Part shown: positions 45,415 to 57,936 of the stretch, one piece after another | Layout of the letters: the number at the start of each line of letters is the position of its first letter | How positions within the stretch are numbered: position 1 is the first letter of the stretch | Notes under the pieces: generated by a model | What the model saw: the letters and a program-made list of their open reading frames with translations, nothing else | Told to the model about the DNA's origin: nothing | Database searches by the model: none | Source: Crossaster papposus | Lineage: Eukaryota; Echinodermata; Asteroidea; Velatida; Solasteridae | Reading direction: 5' to 3' | Assembly (NCBI GenBank): GCA_037893245.1 | Contig: JBAIAA010000349.1 | Span: 806,001 to 870,000, forward strand | Length of the DNA stretch: 64,000 bases | Position numbers and translations under genes: made by a program

Positions 45415-46093
45415 TAGCCCTAGTCTATGGCCCCGCACTAGACTACCTCTGTGCTATGGGCCATACGTCCATCGGTGCAAAAAACCCGGGATTTTTTTCA
45501 CTTTATTCATGGAGATCATTCGGTCTCAAACTCGGCATGCAGGTTCACTTACCATAGCGCACCGATATTTCGTCAAAATTGGGACTTTTCCGTGGTTCTG
45601 TCTGGTGTATTTTGTCTCTTTTGTGTAGCATGAAATGCAGGTCATCATGAAGACTCGGCTTGGCAATAATGGCGGAATCGACCTGTGCGCGCGGATACAA
45701 CCGACGGTTGTTTCATGAAACACCATTAACTGCATGCGCTGCAATATGTAGCGATCACAACAGAGGGCGCTCTGCTAGCCTTTGGCATTTCATGAAACAA
45801 CCGTCGGTTGTATCCGCGCGCACAGGTCATTTCCGCCATTATTGCCAAGCCGAGTCTTCATGTTGACCTGCATTTCATGCTACACAAAAGAGACAAAATA
45901 CACCAGACAGAACCACGGAAATGTCCCAATTTTGACGAAATATCGGTGCGCTATGGTAAGTGAACCTGCATGCCGAGTTTGAGACCGAATGATCTCCATG
46001 AATAAAGTGAAAAAAATCCCGGGTTTTTTGCACTGATGGACGTATGGCCCATAGCACAGAGGTAGTCTAGTGCGGGGCCATAGACTAGGGCTA
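45415..46093. mobile_element. Foldback element with about 300-bp arms and perfect 9-bp duplication (B)
   Basis: TAGCCCTAGTCTATGGCCCC at the left, inverse at the right. The two arms are almost identical over roughly 300 bp, so the ORFs at 45451-45744 and 45782-46057 mirror one another. ACGCACACT flanks both sides (45406-45414 and 46094-46102). Confidence 0.94.
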
Positions 46094-46117
46094 ACGCACA
46101 CTAATCATATCACATGA

Positions 46118-46566
46118 TAGCCCTAGTCTACTATGGCCCCGCACTAGAGCTATAGACCATACATCCATCACTGATGGCATCAGTGCACAAAAAACGGGAT
46201 TTTTCTTCACTTATTTCATGGAAATCATTTGGTCTCAAACTCGGCATGCAGGTTCATTCATTATAGCACAATGATATTTCGCTAAAATTAGGAATTTTCC
46301 GTGGTTCCGTCTGGTGTAATTTGTCCCTAAATCTGCGTTATAAAGTTTCCAAAAAATTCGCGATAAACGCAAAACAAAATGGCAGATCAAATATGCGCAG
46401 GCGTGGCGTGCAAAGCTCGTCGCACTGAACGACAGAGGCGCCCTCTGTTGTTCAGTGCGACGAGCTGTGCACGCCTGCGCAGACTTGATCCGCCATTTTG
46501 TTTTGCGTTTATTGCGAATTTACCGCGAGTTTACTCTAGTGCGGGGCCGGCCATAGACTAGGGCTA
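46118..46566. mobile_element. Foldback element with perfect 9-bp duplication (C)
   Basis: Diverged relative of element B: TAGCCCTAGTCTACTATGG to GGCCATAGACTAGGGCTA. ATCACATGA flanks both sides (46109-46117 and 46567-46575). The centre is a different palindrome around CGCAAAACAAAATGGC. Confidence 0.93.
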
Positions 46567-46575
46567 ATCACATGA

Positions 46576-47202
46576 CTGCTGAGCCAAACCCAAAAAGGCA
46601 AAGCCAAAAGGTTCGAGTTAAAAGGTTTAAACAATTTCAACATACCACAATATCCCTATAAAGTGGAACACCTTTATATCTTGCAAAAAGGTATCTGGTC
46701 TTCAATAATAGGGTGGACATTTTGAAAAAATTCAGAGCAGACGCCGTTTGCAGAACTTTTTTACACTTTGCACTTGCACTGCAGGGATGTCATTTGTTTA
46801 CATTTAAGACTAGTCTGGTTACCTAGTGTTTGTATCTGAACGAAGGGGATTGACGAGACTGGGATTAAGACTATCTCAGGCTTAAACAAAACGGTATAAT
46901 TGCTACATATATTTGTATAATTGTTTTTAAATTTTGATCCATTTTCTAAACAAATATTCTTTCTGACAGTAGTATTACATTTTTGGTCAGTTCTGAAATG
47001 ACTTTAGAATTATTTTGGGGTTATATATTTTGACAACAAAAATATATTTTGTGTGAGCCTGGCTATGTCTTCCTTGGCAACAAAATAGCAACACACGTGA
47101 AACGTCAACGTCAAGCGACCGCGCGCTGAAAACGCGAACGAGTTTAAAATTGAAATTATATTTTAAATTGCCAAAAATAAGCAAAGAAATAAACTGTTCA
47201 AG
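46576..47202. other. Upstream region, nothing firmly recognised
   Basis: A minus-strand frame at 46987-47184 has an Arg/Ser-rich N-terminus reminiscent of a mitochondrial leader, but no donor links it to the CISD3-like exons. Otherwise non-coding. Confidence 0.35.
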
Positions 47203-47227
47203 ATGAGTTCAAGACAAGTTTTACAAG
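47203..47227 (+). CDS. Possible short first coding exon (MSSRQVLQ)
   Basis: ATG at 47203 in a fair context (TTCAAGATGA) opens eight codons and ends at a good donor, AAG/GTAGGC. The next unique sequence downstream on this strand is the terminal exon at 57751, but simple joining gives a frame that stops after 18 codons. Weak. Confidence 0.25.
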
Positions 47228-47875
47228 GTAGGCCCAAGGGTCATGATATATTTGTTTGGAACTTTAAAAGTGGATTTTGCCATGCAGCCTGCATGTTGTA
47301 GTCCTACAGCGCCCTCTAACGGCAGAGACATTCAAGTCATCACCCAAACCTGATTGATAAAGTGATATTATTTTTGGAATTTTTAATATAAATATTAAAT
47401 AGATTAACATAAGGCCTACCAGTACCTAGCCTTTAAACAAGGCCACATGTCTGATAGACGCCGAGCGACTAAAAAGAGACTAATCGCGAAAACCTGAGTG
47501 AACGCCAGTGCGAATTGCCCAGACAAGTTAGTAGCCTTTATCAGGGTGTGGGTATTTTGCGGAACTTGCAGAACGTGCAGAACTCTGCGGAACTCTGCAG
47601 AACTGTGCAAAACAACTAAAATTACACCGAATAAATACAAAAAATCGACTTCAAATGCAGAATAACCTTCAAACCTCACTAATAAGTGCTGAAATTGTGT
47701 TTGTTTTCTTCTTAAATTCAAGATTTCTAAGCATTTATCACTTCGGTCACGTCAGTGCAGAACTAATACACAGGTATAACTGCGTGCAGAACACATGCTG
47801 TAAAGGGATATCCTTTTACAAATCAAGTGCTCAGCAGTGCCATGTGTGAAAACGGTTTTAGAGCGGATTTAGTCC

Positions 47876-50800
47876 GTGCGTTTTTCAGCTCGATTTGATG
47901 CGTGCGTTGGGGTGTATGGGGCCGTGTACAGCACAATCGAATGGGTCCAACGCTATGGAGAGGGGGCATGTTTACGGCTGCAGAACCAACCTTTAACCTG
48001 ATCGCAATATCCTAATTTTAACAGGGACAAGTGTCTTATATCCTCAATAACTCCTCTGATTATTTTATCGGCAAAATTCAGCCGACAAGGCATTTAAATA
48101 TCAGAGTTCCGCATTGTACCAGATCGCGTTTTCAGCTCGATTTGATGCGTGCGTTATAATGTATAGGGCCCTGTACTACCCTCCAACGCTGTGGGGAGGG
48201 GGCATGTTTACGGCTGCAGAACCAACCTTTAACATGATCGCAATATCTTAATTTTAACAGGGACAAGTGTCTTATATCCTCAATAACTCCTCTGATTATT
48301 TTAACAGCAAAATTCAGCCGACAAGGCATTTAAATATCAGAGTTCCGCGTTTTACCAGATCGCGTTTTTCAGCTGGATTTGATGCGTGCGTTATAATGTA
48401 TGGGGCCGTGTACAGCACAATCGAATGGGTCCAACGCTATGGGGAGGGGGCATGTTTACGGCTGCAGAACCAACCTTTAACCTGATCGCAATATCCTAAT
48501 TTTAACAGGGACAAGTGTCTTATATCCTCAATAACTCCTCTGATTATTTTATCGGCAAAATTCAGCCGACAAGGCATTTAAATATCAGAGTTCCGCATTG
48601 TACCAGATCGCGTTTTCAGCTCGATTTGATGCGTGCGTTATAATGTATAGGGCCCTGTACTACCCTCCAACGCTGTGGGGAAGGGGCATGTTTACGGCTG
48701 CAGAACCAACCTTTAACATGATCGCAATATCTTAATTTTAACAGGGACAAGTGTCTTATATCCTCAATAACTCCTCTGATTATTTTATCGGCAAAATTCA
48801 GCCGACAAGGCATTTAAATATCCGAGTTCCGCATTGTACCAGATCGCGTTTTCAGCTCGATTTGATGCGTGCGTTATAATGTATAGGGCCCTGTACTACC
48901 CTCCAACGCTGTGGGGAAGGGGCATGTTTACGGCTGCAGAACCAACCTTTAACCTGATCGCAATATCCTAATTTTAACAGGGACAAGTGTCTTATATCCT
49001 CAATAACTCCTCTGATTATTTTATCGGCAAAATTCAGCCGACAAGGCATTTAAATATCAGAGTTCCGCATTGTACCAGATCGCGTTTTCAGCTCGATTTG
49101 ATGCGTGCGTTATAATGTATAGGGCCCTGTACTACCCTCCAACGCTGTGGGGAAGGGGCATGTTTACGGCTGCAGAACCAACCTTTAACATGATCGCAAT
49201 ATCTTAATTTTAACAGGGACAAGTGTCTTATATCCTCAATAACTCCTCTGATTATTTTATCGGCAAAATTCAGCCGACAAGGCATTTAAATATCAGAGTT
49301 CCGCATTGTACCAGATCGCGTTTTCAGCTCGATTTAATGCGTGCGTTATAATGTATAGGGCCCTGTACTACCCTCCAACGCTGTGGGGAAGGGGCATGTT
49401 TACGGCTGCAGAACCAACCTTTAACATGATCGCAATATCTTAATTTTAACAGGGACAAGTGTCTTATATCCTCAATAACTCCTCTGATTATTTTAACGGC
49501 AAAATTCAGCCGACAAGGCATTTAAATATCAGAGTTCCGCATTGTACGAGATCGCGTTTTCAGCTCGATTTGATGCGTGCGTTATAATGTATAGGGCCCT
49601 GTACTACCCTCCAACGCTGTGGGGAGGGGGCATGTTTACGGCTGCAGAACCAACCTTTAACATGATCGCAATATCTTAATTTTAACAGGGACAAGTGTCT
49701 TATATCCTTAATAACTCCTCTGATTATTTTAACGGCAAAATTCAGCCGACAAGGCATTTAAATATCAGAGTTCCGCGTTTTACCAGATCGCGTTTTTCAG
49801 CTCGATTTGATGCGTGCGTTATAATGTATGGGGCCGTGTACAGCACAATCGAATGGGTCCAACGCTATGGGGAGGGGGCATGTTTACGGCTGCAGAACCA
49901 ACCTTTAACCTGATCGCAATATCCTAATTTTAACAGGGACAAGTGTCTTATATCCTCAATAACTCCTCTGATTATTTTAACGGCAAAATTCAGCCGACAA
50001 GGCATTTAAATATCAGAGTTCCGCATTGTACCAGATCGCGTTTTCAGCTCGATTTGATGCGTGCGTTATAATGTATAGGGCCCTGTACTACCCTCCAACG
50101 CTGTGGGGAAGGGGCATGTTTACGGCTGCAGAACCAACCTTTAACATGATCGCAATATCTTAATTTTAACAGGGACAAGTGTCTTATATCCTCAATAACT
50201 CCTCTGATTATTTTATCGGCAAAATTCAGCCGACAAGGCATTTAAATATCAGAGTTCCGCATTGTACCAGATCGCGTTTTCAGCTCGATTTGATGCGTGC
50301 GTTATAATGTATAGGGCCCTGTACTACCCTCCAACGCTGTGGGGAAGGGGCATGTTTACGGCTGCAGAACCAACCTTTAACATGATCGCAATATCTTAAT
50401 TTTAACAGGGACAAGTGTCTTATATCCTCAATAACTCCTCTGATTATTTTAACGGCAAAATTCAGCCGACAAGGCATTTAAATATCAGAGTTCCGCATTG
50501 TACGAGATCGCGTTTTCAGCTCGATTTGATGCGTGCGTTATAATGTATAGGGCCCTGTACTACCCTCCAACGCTGTGGGGAGGGGGCATGTTTACGGCTG
50601 CAAAACCAACCTTTAACATGATCGCAATATCTTAATTTTAACAGGGACAAGTGTCTTATATCCTCAATAACTCCTCTGATTATTTTAACGGCAAAATTCA
50701 GCCGACAAGGCATTTAAATATCAGAGTTCCGCGTTTTACCAGATCGCGTTTTTCAGCTCGATTTGATGCGTGCGTTATAATGTATGGGGCCGTGTACAGC

Positions 50801-53800
50801 ACAATCGAATGGGTCCAACGCTATGGGGAGGGGGCATGTTTACGGCTGCAGAACCAACCTTTAACCTGATCGCAATATCCTAATTTTAACAGGGACAAGT
50901 GTCTTATATCCTCAATAACTCCTCTGATTATTTTATCGGCAAAATTCCGCCGACAAGGCATTTAAATATCAGAGTTCCGCATTGTACCAGATCGCGTTTT
51001 CAGCTCGATTTGATGCGTGCGTTATAATGTATAGGGCCCTGTACTACCCTCCAACGCTGTGGGGAAGGGGCATGTTTACGGCTGCAGAACCAACCTTTAA
51101 CATGATCGCAATATCTTAATTTTAACAGGGACAAGTGTCTTATATCCTCAATAACTCCTCTGATTATTTTAACGGCAAAATTCAGCCGACAAGGCATTTA
51201 AATATCAGAGTTCCGCATTGTACGAGATCGCGTTTTCAGCTCGATTTGATGCGTGCGTTATAATGTATAGGGCCCTGTACTACCCTCCAACGCTGTGGGG
51301 AGGGGGCATGTTTACGGCTGCAGAACCAACCTTTAACATGATCGCAATATCTTAATTTTAACAGGGACAAGTGTCTTATATCCTTAATAACTCCTCTGAT
51401 TATTTTAACGGCAAAATTCAGCCGACAAGGCATTTAAATATCAGAGTTCCGCGTTTTACCAGATCGCGTTTTTCAGCTCGATTTGATGCGTGCGTTATAA
51501 TGTATGGGGCCGTGTACAGCACAATCGAATGGGTCCAACGCTATGGGGACGGGGCATGTTTACGGCTGCAGAACCAACCTTTAACCTGATCGCAATATCC
51601 TAATTTTAACAGGGACAAGTGTCTTATATCCTCAATAACTCCTCTGATTATTTTATCGGCAAAATTCAGCCGACAAGGCATTTAAATATCAGAGTTCCGC
51701 ATTGTACCAGATCGCGTTTTCAGCTCGATTTGATGCGTGCGTTATAATGTATAGGGCCCTGTACTACCCTCCAACGCTGTGGGGAAGGGGCATGTTTACG
51801 GCTGCAGAACCAACCTTTAACATGATCGCAATATCTTAATTTTAACAGGGACAAGTGTCTTATATCCTCAATAACTCCTCTGATTATTTTATCGGCAAAA
51901 TTCAGCCGACAAGGCATTTAAATATCCGAGTTCCGCATTGTACCAGATCGCGTTTTCAGCTCGATTTGATGCGTGCGTTATAATGTATAGGGCCCTGTAC
52001 TACCCTCCAACGCTGTGGGGAAGGGGCATGTTTACGGCTGCAGAACCAACCTTTAACCTGATCGCAATATCCTAATTTTAACAGGGACAAGTGTCTTATA
52101 TCCTCAATAACTCCTCTGATTATTTTATCGGCAAAATTCAGCCGACAAGGCATTTAAATATCAGAGTTCCGCATTGTACCAGATCGCGTTTTCAGCTCGA
52201 TTTGATGCGTGCGTTATAATGTATAGGGCCCTGTACTACCCTCCAACGCTGTGGGGAAGGGGCATGTTTACGGCTGCAGAACCAACCTTTAACATGATCG
52301 CAATATCTTAATTTTAACAGGGACAAGTGTCTTATATCCTCAATAACTCCTCTGATTATTTTATCGGCAAAATTCAGCCGACAAGGCATTTAAATATCAG
52401 AGTTCCGCATTGTACCAGATCGCGTTTTCAGCTCGATTTAATGCGTGCGTTATAATGTATAGGGCCCTGTACTACCCTCCAACGCTGTGGGGAAGGGGCA
52501 TGTTTACGGCTGCAGAACCAACCTTTAACATGATCGCAATATCTTAATTTTAACAGGGACAAGTGTCTTATATCCTCAATAACTCCTCTGATTATTTTAA
52601 CGGCAAAATTCAGCCGACAAGGCATTTAAATATCAGAGTTCCGCATTGTACGAGATCGCGTTTTCAGCTCGATTTGATGCGTGCGTTATAATGTATAGGG
52701 CCCTGTACTACCCTCCAACGCTGTGGGGAGGGGGCATGTTTACGGCTGCAGAACCAACCTTTAACATGATCGCAATATCTTAATTTTAACAGGGACAAGT
52801 GTCTTATATCCTTAATAACTCCTCTGATTATTTTAACGGCAAAATTCAGCCGACAAGGCATTTAAATATCAGAGTTCCGCGTTTTACCAGATCGCGTTTT
52901 TCAGCTCGATTTGATGCGTGCGTTATAATGTATGGGGCCGTGTACAGCACAATCGAATGGGTCCAACGCTATGGGGAGGGGGCATGTTTACGGCTGCAGA
53001 ACCAACCTTTAACCTGATCGCAATATCCTAATTTTAACAGGGACAAGTGTCTTATATCCTCAATAACTCCTCTGATTATTTTAACGGCAAAATTCAGCCG
53101 ACAAGGCATTTAAATATCAGAGTTCCGCATTGTACCAGATCGCGTTTTCAGCTCGATTTGATGCGTGCGTTATAATGTATAGGGCCCTGTACTACCCTCC
53201 AACGCTGTGGGGAAGGGGCATGTTTACGGCTGCAGAACCAACCTTTAACATGATCGCAATATCTTAATTTTAACAGGGACAAGTGTCTTATATCCTCAAT
53301 AACTCCTCTGATTATTTTATCGGCAAAATTCAGCCGACAAGGCATTTAAATATCAGAGTTCCGCATTGTACCAGATCGCGTTTTCAGCTCGATTTGATGC
53401 GTGCGTTATAATGTATAGGGCCCTGTACTACCCTCCAACGCTGTGGGGAAGGGGCATGTTTACGGCTGCAGAACCAACCTTTAACATGATCGCAATATCT
53501 TAATTTTAACAGGGACAAGTGTCTTATATCCTCAATAACTCCTCTGATTATTTTAACGGCAAAATTCAGCCGACAAGGCATTTAAATATCAGAGTTCCGC
53601 ATTGTACGAGATCGCGTTTTCAGCTCGATTTGATGCGTGCGTTATAATGTATAGGGCCCTGTACTACCCTCCAACGCTGTGGGGAGGGGGCATGTTTACG
53701 GCTGCAAAACCAACCTTTAACATGATCGCAATATCTTAATTTTAACAGGGACAAGTGTCTTATATCCTCAATAACTCCTCTGATTATTTTAACGGCAAAA

Positions 53801-56800
53801 TTCAGCCGACAAGGCATTTAAATATCAGAGTTCCGCGTTTTACCAGATCGCGTTTTTCAGCTCGATTTGATGCGTGCGTTATAATGTATGGGGCCGTGTA
53901 CAGCACAATCGAATGGGTCCAACGCTATGGGGAGGGGGCATGTTTACGGCTGCAGAACCAACCTTTAACCTGATCGCAATATCCTAATTTTAACAGGGAC
54001 AAGTGTCTTATATCCTCAATAACTCCTCTGATTATTTTATCGGCAAAATTCAGCCGACAAGGCATTTAAATATCAGAGTTCCGCATTGTACCAGATCGCG
54101 TTTTCAGCTCGATTTGATGCGTGCGTTATAATGTATAGGGCCCTGTACTACCCTCCAACGCTGTGGGGAAGGGGCATGTTTACGGCTGCAGAACCAACCT
54201 TTAACATGATCGCAATATCTTAATTTTAACAGGGACAAGTGTCTTATATCCTCAATAACTCCTCTGATTATTTTAACGGCAAAATTCAGCCGACAAGGCA
54301 TTTAAATATCAGAGTTCCGCATTGTACGAGATCGCGTTTTCAGCTCGATTTGATGCGTGCGTTATAATGTATAGGGCCCTGTACTACCCTCCAACGCTGT
54401 GGGGAGGGGGCATGTTTACGGCTGCAAAACCAACCTTTAACATGATCGCAATATCTTAATTTTAACAGGGACAAGTGTCTTATATCCTCAATAACTCCTC
54501 TGATTATTTTAACGGCAAAATTCAGCCGACAAGGCATTTAAATATCAGAGTTCCGCGTTTTACCAGATCGCGTTTTTCAGCTCGATTTGATGCGTGCGTT
54601 ATAATGTATGGGGCCGTGTACAGCACAATCGAATGGGTCCAACGCTATGGGGAGGGGGCATGTTTACGGCTGCAGAACCAACCTTTAACCTGATCGCAAT
54701 ATCCTAATTTTAACAGGGACAAGTGTCTTATATCCTCAATAACTCCTCTGATTATTTTATCGGCAAAATTCCGCCGACAAGGCATTTAAATATCAGAGTT
54801 CCGCATTGTACCAGATCGCGTTTTCAGCTCGATTTGATGCGTGCGTTATAATGTATAGGGCCCTGTACTACCCTCCAACGCTGTGGGGAAGGGGCATGTT
54901 TACGGCTGCAGAACCAACCTTTAACATGATCGCAATATCTTAATTTTAACAGGGACAAGTGTCTTATATCCTCAATAACTCCTCTGATTATTTTAACGGC
55001 AAAATTCAGCCGACAAGGCATTTAAATATCAGAGTTCCGCATTGTACGAGATCGCGTTTTCAGCTCGATTTGATGCGTGCGTTATAATGTATAGGGCCCT
55101 GTACTACCCTCCAACGCTGTGGGGAGGGGGCATGTTTACGGCTGCAGAACCAACCTTTAACATGATCGCAATATCTTAATTTTAACAGGGACAAGTGTCT
55201 TATATCCTTAATAACTCCTCTGATTATTTTAACGGCAAAATTCAGCCGACAAGGCATTTAAATATCAGAGTTCCGCGTTTTACCAGATCGCGTTTTTCAG
55301 CTCGATTTGATGCGTGCGTTATAATGTATGGGGCCGTGTACAGCACAATCGAATGGGTCCAACGCTATGGGGAGGGGGCATGTTTACGGCTGCAGAACCA
55401 ACCTTTAACCTGATCGCAATATCCTAATTTTAACAGGGACAAGTGTCTTATATCCTCAATAACTCCTCTGATTATTTTAACGGCAAAATTCAGCCGACAA
55501 GGCATTTAAATATCAGAGTTCCGCGTTTTACCAGATCGCGTTTTCAGCTCGATTTGATGCGTGCGTTATAATGTATGGGGCCCTGTACTACCCTCCAACG
55601 CTGTGGGGAGGGGGCATGTTTACGGCTGCAGAACCAACCTTTAACATGATCGCAATATCCTAATTTTAACAGGGACAAGTGTCTTATATCCTCAATAACT
55701 CCTCTAATTATTTTATCGGCAAAATTCAGCCGACAAGGCATTTAAATATCAGAGTTCCGCGTTTTAGCAGATCGCCGATTTGATGCGTGCGTTATAATGT
55801 ATGGGGCCGTGTACAGCACAATCGAATGGGTCCAACGCTATGGGGAGGGGCATGTTTACGGCTGCAGAACCAACCTTTAACATGATCGCAATATCCTAAT
55901 TTTAACAGGGACAAGTGTCTTATATTCTCAATAACTCCTCTGATTATTTTATCGGCAAAATTCAGCCGACAAGGCATTTAAATATCAGAGTTCCGCGTTG
56001 TACCAGATCGCATTTTCAGCTCGATTTGATGCGTGCGTTATAATGTATAGGGCCCTGTACTACCCTCCAACGCTGTGGGGAGGGGGCATGTTTACGGCTG
56101 CAGAACCAACCTTTAACATGATCGCAATATCCTAATTTTAACAGGGACAAGTGTCTTATATCCTCAATAACTCCTCTGATTATTTTAACGGCAAAATTCA
56201 GCCGACAAGGCATTTAAATATCAGAGTTCCGCGTTTTACCAGATCGCGTTTTTCAGCTCGATTTGATGCGTGCGTTATAATGTATGGGGCCGTGTACAGC
56301 ACAATCGAATGGGTCCAACGCTATGGGGAGGGGGCATGTTTACGGCTGCAGAACCAACCTTTAACATGATAGCAATATCTTAATTTTAACAGGGACAAGT
56401 GTCTTATATCCTCAATAACTCCTCTGATTATTTTAACGGCAAAATTCAGCCGACAAGGCATTTAAATATCAGAGTTCCGCGTTTTACCAGATCGCGTTTT
56501 CAGCTCGATTTGATGCGTGCGTTATAATGTATGGGGCCCTGTACTACCCTCCAACGCTGTGGGGAGGGGGCATGTTTACGGCTGCAGAACCAACCTTTAA
56601 CATGATCGCAATATCCTAATTTTAACAGGGACAAGTGTCTTATATCCTCAATAACTCCTCTAATTATTTTATCGGCAAAATTCAGCCGACAAGGCATTTA
56701 AATATCAGAGTTCCGCGTTTTACCAGATCGCCGATTTGATGCGTGCGTTATAATGTATGGGGCCGTGTACAGCACAATCGAATGGGTCCAACGCTATGGG

Positions 56801-57745
56801 GAGGGGCATGTTTACGGCTGCAGAACCAACCTTTAACATGATCGCAATATCCTAATTTTAACAGGGACAAGTGTCTTATATTCTCAATAACTCCTCTGAT
56901 TATTTTATCGGCAAAATTCAGCCGACAAGGCATTTAAATATCAGAGTTCCGCGTTGTACCAGATCGCATTTTCAGCTCGATTTGATGCGTGCGTTATAAT
57001 GTATAGGGCCCTGTACTACCCTCCAACGCTGTGGGGAGGGGGCATGTTTACGGCTGCAGAACCAACCTTTAACATGATCGCAATATCCTAATTTTAACAG
57101 GGACAAGTGTCTTATATCCTCAATAACTCCTCTGATTATTTTAACGGCAAAATTCAGCCGACAAGGCATTTAAATATCAGAGTTCCGCGTTTTACCAGAT
57201 CGCGTTTTTCAGCTCGATTTGATGCGTGCGTTATAATGTATGGGGCCGTGTACAGCACAATCGAATGGGTCCAACGCTATGGGGAGGGGGCATGTTTACG
57301 GCTGCAGAACCAACCTTTAACATGATAGCAATATCTTAATTTTAACAGGGACAAGTGTCTTATATCCTCAATAACTCCTCTAATTATTTTATCGGCCAAA
57401 TTCAGCCGACAAGGCATTAAAATATCAGAGTTCCGCGTTTTACCAGATCGCGTTTTTAGCTCGATTTGATGCGTGCGTTATAATGTATGGGGCCCTGTAC
57501 TACCCTCCAACGCTGTGGGGAGGGGGCATGTTTACGGCTGCAGAACCAACCTTTAACATGATCGCAATATCGTAATTTTTACAGGGACAAGTGTCTTATA
57601 TCCTCAATAACTCCTCTGATTATTTTAACGGCAAAATTCAGCCGACAAGGCATTTAAATATCAGAGTTCCGCATTGTACGAGATCGCGTTTTCAGCTCGA
57701 TTTGATGCGTGCGTTATAATGTATAGGGCCCTGTACTACCCTCCA
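47876..57745. repeat. 236/248-bp satellite, about 41 units with higher-order structure
   Basis: Two unit types: 236 bp (GGGCCCTGTACTACCCTCC) and 248 bp (GGGCCGTGTACAGCACAATC then GAATGGGTCC), otherwise nearly identical and containing GGCATTTAAATATCAGAGTTC and CCTAATTTTAACAGGGACAAG. Shared private variants show nested duplication: 48616-51719 (3104 bp, ten 236-mers plus three 248-mers) recurs as 51720-55543 with an extra 720-bp block (53384-54103 duplicated), and 55544-56499 (956 bp) recurs as 56500-57455. Repeated 65- and 72-codon frames in every unit are by-products of the repeat. The array ends mid-unit. Confidence 0.97.
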
Positions 57746-57750
57746 CCAAG

Positions 57751-57936
57751 ATAAAGATGCATTGGAAGATCATCTATGGTTTGAAGGACGAGATGATCAT
57801 TTTTGAGAACGATTTCAGTCTGAAGAAGCGCAGCGATCGCAAGAAGCTGCTATTTAAAACATGCAAGTACCATCCCAACCAGATCACGGAGAAGAAAATA
57901 AGACGCAGGAGGAGAAAGCGAAGCTCTAGGTCCTGA
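57751..57936 (+). CDS. Unrecognised terminal exon, basic C-terminus
   Basis: Directly at the satellite edge, after CTGTACTACCCTCCACCAAG (usable as a splice acceptor), an open frame of 61 codons runs to TGA at 57934. It is Lys/Arg-rich and ends in an RRRRRKRSS-type stretch that could be a nuclear localisation signal. AATAAA at about 58047 fits a 3' end. Not similar to any family I know; upstream exons are not identified. Confidence 0.4.
   Translation: MKMHWKIIYGLKDEMIIFENDFSLKKRSDRKKLLFKTCKYHPNQITEKKIRRRRRKRSSRS

Noticed and set aside
45451-46101. Pairs of matching ORFs on both strands
   Set aside because: They are the two arms of the foldback element.
47900-57400. Dozens of identical 65- and 72-codon ORFs, looking like a gene cluster
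   Set aside because: They arise once per satellite unit; units are 236/248 bp so frames do not connect, and identity follows DNA homogenisation rather than protein constraint.
47876-57745. Possible CRISPR array because of regular repeats
   Set aside because: Units are contiguous with no unique spacers, and the genome is clearly animal.
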